Shown: positions 44,267 to 52,963 of the stretch, one piece after another
Numbering within the stretch: position 1 is the first letter of the stretch
Layout of the letters: every line of letters begins with the position of its first letter
Source: an uncultured Clostridia bacterium
Lineage (GTDB): Bacteria; Bacillota; Clostridia; Lachnospirales; Lachnospiraceae
Reading direction: 5' to 3'
Length of the DNA stretch: 64,000 bases
Assembly (NCBI GenBank): GCA_948472945.1
Contig: CAOKVX010000001.1
Span: 186,001-250,000 of the forward strand
The notes under the pieces: model-generated
The model's database searches: none
Told to the model about the DNA's origin: nothing
Seen by the model: the letters and a program-made list of their open reading frames with translations, nothing else
Position numbers and translations under genes: made by a program

Positions 44267-45544
44267 ATGAAAAGATTAAAAATATACAGGCTTGCGCTTA
44301 TATTTATACTTGCGGTTGTGATTATATTTACCGCTACTTTCTATATATATGACATTAAAAATTCTTTGCCGGAGTCTATTAAAATCGTTGTTGGCAGTGA
44401 CAGTGAATTTGACTTTAACCTGCCTGTCGAGGCTGACGTGTATGACGCAGTTGAAACTTTGACAATAAGTAACGCAAGTTCAAAGGAATCGGGAAGTATT
44501 CATTTTTCGATGGGAGAGCCGTTCACCGTAACTTCCGGAAAAACCGGAAGCTATAAGATGAAGCTAAAGCTTTTTGGGCTATTTGAATTAAAGAACATAT
44601 CAATAGACGTAATCGACAATATGTCGTTGATTCCATGCGGGAATGCAGTTGGAATACACGTTGATACGGACGGGCTTTTAGTTCTCGGCACGGGAGCGGT
44701 TACGGGAAAGGACGGTCTTGAGTACGAGCCGGCCTATAATATCGTAAACTCAGGGGATTATATAAAGGGAGTTGCCGGAAAACGTGTAAACTCCATCAAG
44801 CAGCTTCAAAAGGAAATTCAAAATTGCGGTGAGGACAATGTAGTGCTAGATATTTGCCGCAACGAAATAGACAGCAGTATAAGCCTTCCGGTCGTAGAGG
44901 GCGAAGACGGGATTAACAGAATCGGCGTGTGGGTCAGGGAGGACACTCAGGGTATAGGCACGCTGACATATGTCGCGCCTGACGGGAGCTTTGGCGCGCT
45001 CGGACACGGAATAACCGATATAGATACGGGCGTCCTTATGAAACTTAAAGAGGGAAGTATATATAATACGGAGATTTTGCAGATAATAAAGGGCGGAAAA
45101 GGAAATCCCGGAGAGATTATGGGTATGATTCTTGAGTCGTCCGAACAGAAGATAGGAGACATAACTAGCAATACCGAGCTTGGCATCGGCGGAGTTACTT
45201 CTTCAGCATACGATATGTCAAAAAATAAATATGGTTATATACCGATAGCGCTTAGACAGGATGTAAAAAAAGGTCCCGCCGTTATACTCAGCCAGCTTGG
45301 CGATGAGATAGAGGAATATGGTATTGAGATTGTCGAGGTCAAAAAGGGTAGCAGCGACAACAAGGGTATGGTATTAAAAATAACAGATGATAAGCTTATC
45401 GAAAAAGCCGGCGGAATCATACAGGGAATGAGCGGCAGCCCGATAATTCAGGATGGAAAAATAGTCGGGGCGGTCACGCATGTATTTGTGGACGACCCGG
45501 GTAAAGGCTATGGAATATTTATTGAAAACATGCTGGAACATTAG
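44267..45544 (+). CDS. spoIVB: SpoIVB serine peptidase
   Basis: A 425-residue protein with an N-terminal signal anchor (about 8-28), a PDZ domain (about 150-205, IVNSGDYIKGVAGKRVNSIKQL), and an S55 peptidase domain. The catalytic histidine is in ALGHGITDID and the serine in GMSGSPIIQDGKIVGAVTHV. SpoIVB is secreted from the forespore and cleaves SpoIVFA to trigger activation of sigma-K in the mother cell. GGGAGGGTG precedes the ATG. No spo0A follows; a LysR gene is next. Confidence 0.96.
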   Translation: MKRLKIYRLALIFILAVVIIFTATFYIYDIKNSLPESIKIVVGSDSEFDFNLPVEADVYDAVETLTISNASSKESGSIHFSMGEPFTVTSGKTGSYKMKLKLFGLFELKNISIDVIDNMSLIPCGNAVGIHVDTDGLLVLGTGAVTGKDGLEYEPAYNIVNSGDYIKGVAGKRVNSIKQLQKEIQNCGEDNVVLDICRNEIDSSISLPVVEGEDGINRIGVWVREDTQGIGTLTYVAPDGSFGALGHGITDIDTGVLMKLKEGSIYNTEILQIIKGGKGNPGEIMGMILESSEQKIGDITSNTELGIGGVTSSAYDMSKNKYGYIPIALRQDVKKGPAVILSQLGDEIEEYGIEIVEVKKGSSDNKGMVLKITDDKLIEKAGGIIQGMSGSPIIQDGKIVGAVTHVFVDDPGKGYGIFIENMLEH

Positions 45545-45611
45545 CCGTTTTGCCGTGTCTGTACAAAGCTAATGCTTAAATAAATTAAACAAAAAATATA
45601 ATATATTAGAT

Positions 45612-45655
45612 AACCCCAAAGCTATGACTGTAAAAGAAGTGGTTTTGGGGTTTAT
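45612..45655 (+). terminator. Terminator after spoIVB
   Basis: AACCCCAAA (45612-45620) pairs with TTTGGGGTT (45644-45652), followed by TATTATAG. The loop is 23 bases. Confidence 0.7.
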
Positions 45656-45777
45656 TATAGCCAAAAATTATAAGATAAGATATAATATTAGAAATTATCA
45701 ATAACTAATTAATATGTTAGCATTAAAATTGAGAAAAATAATTCAGGAATATGTTTAATTGATTGGAGTGGTTAGTA

Positions 45778-46692
45778 ATGACGCTTATGCAGCTAAAATA
45801 TGTTATAACCGTGGCGGGGGTTAATTCTTTAAATGAGGCGTCAAAGAAGCTATTTATATCCCAGCCGAGCCTTTCAACTGCTGTTAAGGCGCTTGAAAAA
45901 GAGATTGGAATAGAGATATTCAGACGTTCAAAAACCGGAATAACCCTTACGCCGGAGGGCGCTGAATTTATAGGTTATGCAAGGCAGGTGGTTGAACAGT
46001 ATGAGCTTCTTGACGCAAAATATATAGAGAAGACAAGCGTCAGGAAAAAGTTCAGCGTTTCAATGCAGCATTATACGTTTGCCGTAAATGCTTTCGTTGA
46101 GATGGTTAAGCAGTTTGGCATGGATGAGTACGAATTTGCCGTGCATGAGACTAAGACGCATGAGGTTATAGATGATGTCAGGAACTTTAAAAGCGAGATA
46201 GGAATACTATATCTTAATGACTTTAACAGAAAGGTACTTACAAAACTGTTTGCCGATTACGGTCTTGAATACCATGAACTGTTTGAATGCGGCGTGTATG
46301 TGTATATGTGGAAAGGCCATCCGCTTGCTTGCAGGCAGATTGTTACTATGGATGAGCTTATGGATTATCCGTGTCTGTCTTTTGAACAGGGAGAGCACAA
46401 TTCATTTTATTTTGCGGAGGAAGTACTCAGCACATATGATTATAAGCAGTTAATAAAAGCGAACGACAGGGCAACGCTGTTAAACCTTATGGTCGGTCTG
46501 AACGGTTACACGCTCTGTTCCGGAATTATATGCGAGGAGCTGAACGGGAGCGATTACTGTGCTGTTAAGCTTGCGTCGGAAGAGAGGATGTCTATAGTGT
46601 ATATTACCAGAAAAGGCATAAGGATAAGCGAGATTGGACAAAGATATCTTGAGGAGATATCGAAGTTCAGGAACGGGATTTTTAACGGGTGA
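45778..46692 (+). CDS. LysR-family transcriptional regulator
   Basis: A 304-residue protein. The N-terminal winged helix-turn-helix (about 1-60) reads MTLMQLKYVITVAGVNSLNEASKKLFISQPSLSTAVKALEKEIGIEIFRR, and the ligand domain runs from about 90 to 300. GGAG (45765-45768) is nine bases before ATG 45778. A TATAAT lies at 45681-45686. The following PatB-type gene begins just after the stop, and cysE lies beyond the RM insertion, so it may control sulfur amino acid genes. That link is inferred from position only. Confidence 0.95.
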   Translation: MTLMQLKYVITVAGVNSLNEASKKLFISQPSLSTAVKALEKEIGIEIFRRSKTGITLTPEGAEFIGYARQVVEQYELLDAKYIEKTSVRKKFSVSMQHYTFAVNAFVEMVKQFGMDEYEFAVHETKTHEVIDDVRNFKSEIGILYLNDFNRKVLTKLFADYGLEYHELFECGVYVYMWKGHPLACRQIVTMDELMDYPCLSFEQGEHNSFYFAEEVLSTYDYKQLIKANDRATLLNLMVGLNGYTLCSGIICEELNGSDYCAVKLASEERMSIVYITRKGIRISEIGQRYLEEISKFRNGIFNG

Positions 46693-46718
46693 AAGGAAGG
46701 AGTGTAGTATTACATATT

Positions 46719-47903
46719 ATGGCCGAGAGAAATATTGATTTCGACATTATAACTGACAGAAGAAATACACGGTCTCTCAAATATGATTTCACTAAAGAAT
46801 ACGGAATACCTAAGGACGCTTTGCCGCTCTGGGTTGCCGATATGGATTTTAAGACGTCCTCGTATGTTCAGGACGCCCTCAAAAACCTGGCCGAACACGG
46901 AATATTCGGCTACAGCAGGGAGCAGGGTACATATATACATGCGGTTAAGCGGTGGCATAAAAAATATTATGGACGCGATATTCAGTCCGACTGGATTGTT
47001 GTAACCCCGGGCGTGATGTTTGCAGTTGCGGCCGCAGTAAATGCGTTTACTGATGAAAACGATGCGGTAATTATTCAGCAGCCCGTGTACTATCCGTTTC
47101 GGGACGCGGTCGTTAACAACGGAAGGAGGCTTGTTGTAAACGAGCTGTATCTAGGCTGTGACAACAGGTTTCATATAGATTATGAAGACTTTGAGAAAAA
47201 GATTATAAATGAAAACGTAAAGCTTTTTATATTGTGCAATCCGCACAATCCGGTTGCAAGGTCGTGGACGGAAGACGAGCTTGCAAGGCTTGGAGACATA
47301 TGTTTAGAGCACGGCGTTAAGGTGGTAAGCGATGAGATACACGCAGATTTTGTTTTTAGCGGAGTACATACGGTATTTGCAGGAATAAAAAAAGATTATG
47401 AGGAAATAACCGTGACATGCACATCTCCGAGCAAGACGTTCAACATAGCCGGTCTGCAGATTTCCAACATTATTATTGCCGGTGATGATATGAGAAAGCG
47501 TTTTATAAAAACATTCAAGGCTACAGGATATTGTGAACCGAATGCAATGGCGCTTGCGGCGTGCGAGGCGGCGTATCTTTACGGCGATGAGTGGTACGAA
47601 GCGTTACATTCTTATATTCGTAAAAATATAGGGTATATCGGAAAATTTATCTCAGAAAATCTTCCGGGTGTAACCGTTACGGAGCACGAGGCAACTTATC
47701 TCGTGTGGATTAACTTTAAGGGACTTGGGATGAGCGACGTTGAGCTTGACGATATTTTAATAAACAGGGCCGGTCTCTGGCTTGATTCGGGATTAATGTT
47801 TGGGGCAGGCGGCAGCGGGTTTCAGAGGATAAATGTCGCGTGCCCGGCGGCGGTTCTGAAAAAAGCGCTTGAGCGCCTTAAAAATGTGCACACATATTTG
47901 TAA
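46719..47903 (+). CDS. PatB/MalY-type PLP C-S lyase (cystathionine beta-lyase-like aminotransferase)
   Basis: A 394-residue fold-type I PLP enzyme: DIITDRRNTRSLKYD near the start (the PatB signature), GYSREQGTYIHAVKRWHKKYYG, VTPGVMFAVAAAVNAFT, CNPHNPVARSWTEDEL, VSDEIHADFVFSG and the PLP lysine in TSPSKTFNIAGLQ. Such enzymes release thiols from cystathionine or cysteine conjugates. The AAGGAAGGAG site ends at 46703, 15 bases before ATG 46719, so the start is somewhat uncertain; GTG 46689 overlapping the LysR stop is the alternative. Its stop codon lies inside a 17-bp repeat bounding the second RM system. Confidence 0.92.
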   Translation: MAERNIDFDIITDRRNTRSLKYDFTKEYGIPKDALPLWVADMDFKTSSYVQDALKNLAEHGIFGYSREQGTYIHAVKRWHKKYYGRDIQSDWIVVTPGVMFAVAAAVNAFTDENDAVIIQQPVYYPFRDAVVNNGRRLVVNELYLGCDNRFHIDYEDFEKKIINENVKLFILCNPHNPVARSWTEDELARLGDICLEHGVKVVSDEIHADFVFSGVHTVFAGIKKDYEEITVTCTSPSKTFNIAGLQISNIIIAGDDMRKRFIKTFKATGYCEPNAMALAACEAAYLYGDEWYEALHSYIRKNIGYIGKFISENLPGVTVTEHEATYLVWINFKGLGMSDVELDDILINRAGLWLDSGLMFGAGGSGFQRINVACPAAVLKKALERLKNVHTYL

Positions 47904-47904
47904 A
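47888..47904 (+). repeat. 17-bp direct repeat, left copy, at the patB end
   Basis: GCACACATATTTGTAAA. It covers the last codons and the TAA stop of the PatB-type gene. The same 17 bases recur at 51962-51978 and bound the second RM cassette. Confidence 0.9.
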
Positions 47905-47935
47905 TTTGAAAAAGAACAGACATTCGAAAAAGTGC

Positions 47936-47964
47936 TTGCAATTGTTCAGATAAGTGAATATAAT
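47936..47964 (+). promoter_or_regulatory. Promoter of the second RM system
   Basis: TTGCAA (47936-47941) and TATAAT (47959-47964) with a 17-base spacer, 27 bases before the HTH gene start. Near-consensus housekeeping promoter. Confidence 0.85.
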
Positions 47965-47990
47965 AATGTGTATAGAACAAGGAGATATAT

Positions 47991-48161
47991 ATGGATTATT
48001 TAACAACAATAGAGATGTCAAAAATATGGGGAATCACATCGAGAAGAATTGCTGTTTTATGTGAGCAAGGGCGAATAGCGGGTGTTGTGAAAAAAGGGAA
48101 AACATGGCTTATACCATATGGCTCGGAAAAGCCAATTGATGCTAGAAAAAAATCAAAGTAA
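47991..48161 (+). CDS. 56-residue helix-turn-helix protein, possible RM controller
   Basis: ATG 47991 to TAA 48161; AAGGAG lies six bases upstream. The product begins MDYLTTIEMSKIWGITSRRI and contains AVLCEQGRIAGVVKKGKTWLIPYGSEKP, the pattern of the MerR/excisionase-like winged HTH domain (helix, then the R-I recognition turn, then a WLIP beta wing). It lies 15 bases before the fused methyltransferase gene and directly after the promoter. It is not an Xre-type controller protein but its position is that of one. Confidence 0.8.
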   Translation: MDYLTTIEMSKIWGITSRRIAVLCEQGRIAGVVKKGKTWLIPYGSEKPIDARKKSK

Positions 48162-48176
48162 ACGAGGTGTGATGGA

Positions 48177-50699
48177 ATGTTAAAAGATAAAACATTAACG
48201 TATATAAGTCTTTTTAGTTGTGCCGGGGTTGGTTGCTTTGGATTTAAGAAAGCGGGTTTTGAGTGTATAGCTACAAATGAGTTAATAGAGAGAAGATTGA
48301 ATGTACAAAAATTTAATAATAAGTGCAAATATGATTCGGGATATATCTGTGACGATATAACTGACGATAAAACCAAAGATAAAATTTTTGCAGAGATAAA
48401 GAGATGGGAAAAGCTGGGGAATGACAGAGTGGATGTTTTGGTTGCAACGCCACCTTGTCAGGGAATGTCCGTTGCCAATCATAAAAAGACTGAAAACGAG
48501 ATAGTTAGAAATAGCTTAGTTGTGGAATCTATACAATTAATTCAAAAGATTAATCCCAGATTTTTTATTTTTGAAAATGTAGCCGCATTTATGAAAACAG
48601 GGTGTACGGCGCCGGATGGAACTGTTAAAGCAATAAGAGATGTAGTTTATGAAGAATTGAGCGACAACTATATAATTGTTAACAGAATTTTGAATTTTAA
48701 AAATTACGGTTCAAATTCATCCAGGACACGTACAGTTGTTATTGGTGTGAGTAAAGAAATGTCAGAGTATGTTGCGCCCATTGAATTGTATCCTCCTTAT
48801 GTTGAAGAGACGAGTTTGAGAAAAGTGATTGGTAAAATGCCCAAACTTGAATGGGGTGAAATTAACTCGACAGATTTTTATCATGCATTTAGAACATATC
48901 CGAAAGAAATGCGTAGTTGGATTCATGATTTAAAAGAAGGCGAATGCGCCTTTGATAATGAGGAAGCATTAAAGCGTCCACACAAGGTTGTGGACGGCAT
49001 AATCGTACCTAATATCAGGAAGAATGGAGATAAGTATACACGTCAATACTGGGATAAGACTGCACCATGCATTCATACACGAAATGACCAGCTTGCCAGT
49101 CAGAATACAGTTCATCCGGAAGAAGATAGAGTATTTTCTATTCGTGAACTTATGAAAATTATGACTATTCCAAGTGATTTTAGATGGATTGACAAATCGT
49201 TGGAAGAACTTAATGCTTTGCCTGAAAATATTAAAAATGCATTGCTCAAAAAAGAAGAAATTAAAATCAGGCAGAGTATCGGTGAAGCTGTTCCTACAGA
49301 GATATTTTTCCGGATAGCCTGCAACATAAGAGATTTTATGGAACAAGAGCATTTTACAAGTGCTACGATTAGCAAAACGATAGAAGAGTATAAACTTATG
49401 AAAGCCGAAAATTTGATGAAGTTTATAAGAGATAACCCACTCAATTATGGAGTTGCTTCGCTTGCAAAGATTGCGGAGTTGACAAATTCTAAAAGGGAGA
49501 ATAATGCGGCGTACTATACCAACAAATTTATTGTAAATGAAATTTATAAGCACCTTCCTGATTTTGAGAAAGATGAAATCAGCGTATTAGAACCATCGGT
49601 CGGAGTTGGAAATTTTCTTACGTTTATATTCAAAAAATATGAGGGGGTTAAGAGAGTTAATATTGATGTAGTGGATATTGACAAAAATAATTTGAGGATT
49701 GTAGAATTATTATTAAATAAACAAAGAATACCGTCCAATGTAAAATTGAAGTTTATTCACGCTGATACATTATTGCATAATTTTAAGAAAAAATATGATT
49801 TAGTAATTGGGAATCCTCCTTTTTCAAAATTGAAAGCAAAGGACGCGGCAAAGTATTTGAAGAACAATGTGAATAAGTTTACGACTAATACATTTGAATT
49901 CTTTTTGGAGAAAGCGCTGTCCATTGCAGATTATGTAGCGATGATAATGCCTAAGGCTTTATTAAATACACCAGAGTTTCATGCTACAAGAGAATTGCTC
50001 TCAAAAAAGAAAATAGACTGTATTCAGGATTATGGCGAAAATGGTTTCAAAGGTGTTTTGGTTGAAACAATATGTTTGTTTATTGATACGCTTGGCCAGC
50101 CTAAAGACACAACAGTGGAATCTTTGACTTTAAAGAAAAGTATTAGACAAAAACAAAAATATATTACAGATAAGGCGTATCCATATTGGATAATTTACAG
50201 AGATAAGTTCTTTGACAGTATTTCTAAGAGACTTGATTTTGATAAGTTCACAGTTTTTAGAGATAGACAGATTACTAATTCAAATACAATGCAGAAACAG
50301 GAAAAAGATTGTCTGCGTGTTATTAAGTCTAGAAATATTAGTGATGATGGAAAAGAAATTATAGATATACCAGGTTATGACTCTTATATTAAAAAAGCTA
50401 CAGTGGAAAGATTAAATGCTTATAAGTATGTTGGTAATCGGAATGTATATTTGACCCCCAATATGACATATAAGCCAAGAGTTATGCGTAACACAGAGAA
50501 TGTTGTTGTGAATGGTTCTGTTGCAGTGTTAATACCAAAAGAAGATATAAAATTATCCGAGGAACAGATGGAATATTTTTCGTCTGATGAATACAGACAG
50601 TTTTATAAGATAGCAAGAAACTTTCAGACCCGTTCTTTAAATGTAGATTCTACAAGTGTATTTTTCTATGGAGTATTAAAGGAGCGTTGTAATGGATAA
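48177..50699 (+). CDS. Fused m5C plus N6-adenine DNA methyltransferase
   Basis: An 840-residue protein with two different methyltransferases. The N-terminal half is a cytosine-C5 enzyme: LFSCAGVGCFGFKKAGFE (motif I), ATPPCQGMSVAN (catalytic cysteine near 93), FIFENVAAF (ENV), SRTRTVVIG and QSIGEAVP near 370 (motif X region). From about 415 a second, gamma-class adenine enzyme follows: AAYYTNKFIV, SVLEPSVGVGNFLTF (motif I near 471), DLVIGNPPFSKL (NPPF near 545) and a C-terminal target domain (about 640-840). ACGAGGTG precedes the ATG. It overlaps the nuclease gene by eight bases. One chain modifying C and A implies an asymmetric target or one base per strand. Confidence 0.93.
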   Translation: MLKDKTLTYISLFSCAGVGCFGFKKAGFECIATNELIERRLNVQKFNNKCKYDSGYICDDITDDKTKDKIFAEIKRWEKLGNDRVDVLVATPPCQGMSVANHKKTENEIVRNSLVVESIQLIQKINPRFFIFENVAAFMKTGCTAPDGTVKAIRDVVYEELSDNYIIVNRILNFKNYGSNSSRTRTVVIGVSKEMSEYVAPIELYPPYVEETSLRKVIGKMPKLEWGEINSTDFYHAFRTYPKEMRSWIHDLKEGECAFDNEEALKRPHKVVDGIIVPNIRKNGDKYTRQYWDKTAPCIHTRNDQLASQNTVHPEEDRVFSIRELMKIMTIPSDFRWIDKSLEELNALPENIKNALLKKEEIKIRQSIGEAVPTEIFFRIACNIRDFMEQEHFTSATISKTIEEYKLMKAENLMKFIRDNPLNYGVASLAKIAELTNSKRENNAAYYTNKFIVNEIYKHLPDFEKDEISVLEPSVGVGNFLTFIFKKYEGVKRVNIDVVDIDKNNLRIVELLLNKQRIPSNVKLKFIHADTLLHNFKKKYDLVIGNPPFSKLKAKDAAKYLKNNVNKFTTNTFEFFLEKALSIADYVAMIMPKALLNTPEFHATRELLSKKKIDCIQDYGENGFKGVLVETICLFIDTLGQPKDTTVESLTLKKSIRQKQKYITDKAYPYWIIYRDKFFDSISKRLDFDKFTVFRDRQITNSNTMQKQEKDCLRVIKSRNISDDGKEIIDIPGYDSYIKKATVERLNAYKYVGNRNVYLTPNMTYKPRVMRNTENVVVNGSVAVLIPKEDIKLSEEQMEYFSSDEYRQFYKIARNFQTRSLNVDSTSVFFYGVLKERCNG

Positions 50700-51909
50700 T
50701 GCGGCGATACAAAGTTTTTTGGAAGAACATGATTATGATGTGAGAAAGACACATAACGGACGTTGGATAGACCAAAAATGTACAATGGATGTTGTATGCC
50801 TTGTGTCAGACTGTATTATGGAATATACAGGTAACAAATCAGATAAGACATTTACTGTAAATGATATTTGGCACAGCGATTATACGGTAGAGAATGTTCA
50901 GCAGATTTTTAGCAAGCCTAATCCAACAGAAAAAGCTTCGAATGAGTATGATAAATATTTTGGACAGCCTATCAAATTGCTAGATGCCGCCGGTATTATC
51001 TGCGGAGAAAAAATAGGACGCCAATATACTTATACGATTGTTAATAAGGAATTGTTGGAGTATATAAGTTTTAGGGAAAGAAACAGTTATAATTTCTTAT
51101 GTCTATATATTGAAAAAGTTCTTAAAGATAGCGGCATTTATAAAATATTTGAATTCTTTTTCCGGTTACAGGATAAGAATAGTTTTAAAAATTTGAAAGA
51201 AGCATATACCAAATTTACAATTAACAATACTCCAATAAACGGAGCTACTGAATGTGGCCGTATTTTTACTAAAGTATTAAATCCGCTGGCATGTAAATAT
51301 AAAAAGCGCGGGACATATCGGGGACATCTGTCAAAGGATATTATTACGCAGGATATGATTATGTATAACCAAAGAAACTGGCGGGATGTTTTGTCAGAAA
51401 AACCTAAGGAAATGACAAGGTGTGATTATGAAATAACTTTGCCTAGTCCGGATGGAGATTATATGACGGCATATCGTATTAAGCGTGCAAAAAGAAACTT
51501 GCGAAGATATAACGACTCATATCGGGGTGGAAAGACGGAGATATATGATGAGAGACATATTATTGACCGTGCGTCTCAAATGCATCATATATTTCCGTCC
51601 AGTGATTTTCCTACTATTGCAGATTATCTGGAAAATTTAATTGCTTTGACACCGACGCAGCATTATTCATATGCACATCCAAATAATAATACTAAGTATG
51701 TTGACCTAGACTATCAGTATTTGTGCTTAATAGAAAAAACGGGTACTATTAGGGATAATTTACTGGGACGAACTGAAGGGCCGGTAATATACGATTTTAA
51801 TTCGTATCAGACTGTGTTAAACACAGGGTTGAATACGGAGGAATTTTATGAGGTTCATGAAATGGATTTTGCGGAAATTCTTGCCAGACTCGAAAAATAT
51901 TTTGTGTAA
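50692..51909 (+). CDS. HNH-like restriction endonuclease, partner of the m5C/m6A fusion
   Basis: A 405-residue protein overlapping the methyltransferase by eight bases. The C-terminal third (about 285-335) reads ASQMHHIFPSSDFP then ENLIALTPTQHYSYAHP: the HH of the beta strand, the central N and the closing H of an HNH (beta-beta-alpha-metal) nuclease. No cysteine zinc pairs flank it. The N-terminal domain (about 1-130) has HNGRWIDQKCTMDVVCLVSDCIMEY, typical of restriction nucleases whose specificity domain comes first. The coupling to a dual methyltransferase makes a Type II restriction role likely. Site unknown. Confidence 0.82.
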   Translation: MDNAAIQSFLEEHDYDVRKTHNGRWIDQKCTMDVVCLVSDCIMEYTGNKSDKTFTVNDIWHSDYTVENVQQIFSKPNPTEKASNEYDKYFGQPIKLLDAAGIICGEKIGRQYTYTIVNKELLEYISFRERNSYNFLCLYIEKVLKDSGIYKIFEFFFRLQDKNSFKNLKEAYTKFTINNTPINGATECGRIFTKVLNPLACKYKKRGTYRGHLSKDIITQDMIMYNQRNWRDVLSEKPKEMTRCDYEITLPSPDGDYMTAYRIKRAKRNLRRYNDSYRGGKTEIYDERHIIDRASQMHHIFPSSDFPTIADYLENLIALTPTQHYSYAHPNNNTKYVDLDYQYLCLIEKTGTIRDNLLGRTEGPVIYDFNSYQTVLNTGLNTEEFYEVHEMDFAEILARLEKYFV

Positions 51910-51961
51910 AGAATTTTTAGAAAGTGCAGAAAAATACAAAAGTAGAAAATAGGTTGTTAAG

Positions 51962-51978
51962 GCACACATATTTGTAAA
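51962..51978 (+). repeat. 17-bp direct repeat, right copy, in the cysE promoter
   Basis: GCACACATATTTGTAAA, identical to 47888-47904. Here it provides TTGTAA, the -35 box of cysE. Confidence 0.9.
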
Positions 51979-52000
51979 ACCCTGCATTTAATGTTATAAT
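51972..52000 (+). promoter_or_regulatory. Promoter of cysE
   Basis: TTGTAA (51972-51977) and TATAAT (51995-52000) with a 17-base spacer. A start site near 52007 rules out the in-frame ATG at 51999. Confidence 0.8.
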
Positions 52001-52031
52001 GAAAAATATTTTTTGGTTAAGGAAGACAGAT

Positions 52032-52934
52032 ATGGGAAGAATTGATAATGAAAATATGGAAAAGGTTGACGGCATTGTGCAGACGATTCTTGCGGATTAC
52101 GGCGACGACAGGGCGATTAACAGGACTGAGCTTTACAACCAGCCTGACAAATCCGCAATACTGGATATTATACGTAAACTTTTAAAGATTGTGTACCCGG
52201 GGTATTACAGCGACAGGGTTTACAAGATATACAGCGTTAAGAACAGTCTTTCTGCCACGATAGAGGATGTTATATATAACCTTGACAGGCAGATAGTTAT
52301 TGTATTAAAGTGCTGCGGAAAATACCCTGACATGACCGAGGTAGAGTTGGCGGAGAAGGCATCGGAAATAACCTTTGAATATATGTCTAAAATTCCGGTA
52401 ATCAGGGAATATCTTGACACGGACGTACAGGCGGCGTTTGACGGCGACCCTGCGGCGTGCAGCAAGGATGAGGTTATAATGTCATATCCGGGGCTCTATG
52501 CCACATCCATATACAGGCTGGCGCATGAGCTTTTCATGCTGGGCGTGCCGATGATACCTAGGATAATGACGGAGCATGCGCACAGTGTTACGGGTATAGA
52601 TATACATCCAGGGGCGTCCATAGGCAAGTATTTCTTTATGGACCACGGAACGGGAATTGTAATAGGCGAGACGACCGTGATAGGGGAACACGTAAAAGTG
52701 TATCAGGGAGTTACCCTTGGAGCGCTGTCGACAAAAGGCGGACAGAAGCTGAAAAATGTGAGGAGACATCCGACGATAGGGGATAACGTAACAATTTACT
52801 CCGGTGCATCTATACTCGGCGGAGATACCGTGATAGGCGATAATGTCACGGTCGGAGGTAACGCATTTATAACAAAATCTATTGACAGGGGTACTAAAGT
52901 GAGCGTAAAGGAACAAGAGCTGAAGTTTAAATAA
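52032..52934 (+). CDS. cysE: Serine O-acetyltransferase (EpsC/CysE family)
   Basis: A 300-residue enzyme. ATG 52032 follows AAGGAAG (52019-52025) by six bases and lies after the predicted transcription start. The N-terminal helical part carries YCNQPDKS-like segments (here YNQPDKSAILDIIRKLLKIVYPGYY) typical of EpsC; the C-terminal left-handed beta helix has GIDIHPGASIGKYFFMDHGTGIVIGETTVIGEHVKVYQGVTLGA and repeated hexapeptides. It acetylates serine with acetyl-CoA, the first step to cysteine. Before the RM insertion it would have stood next to the PatB-type C-S lyase. Confidence 0.96.
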   Translation: MGRIDNENMEKVDGIVQTILADYGDDRAINRTELYNQPDKSAILDIIRKLLKIVYPGYYSDRVYKIYSVKNSLSATIEDVIYNLDRQIVIVLKCCGKYPDMTEVELAEKASEITFEYMSKIPVIREYLDTDVQAAFDGDPAACSKDEVIMSYPGLYATSIYRLAHELFMLGVPMIPRIMTEHAHSVTGIDIHPGASIGKYFFMDHGTGIVIGETTVIGEHVKVYQGVTLGALSTKGGQKLKNVRRHPTIGDNVTIYSGASILGGDTVIGDNVTVGGNAFITKSIDRGTKVSVKEQELKFK

Positions 52935-52963
52935 AAATGAAACTCATACTTTGCATTGTGATT

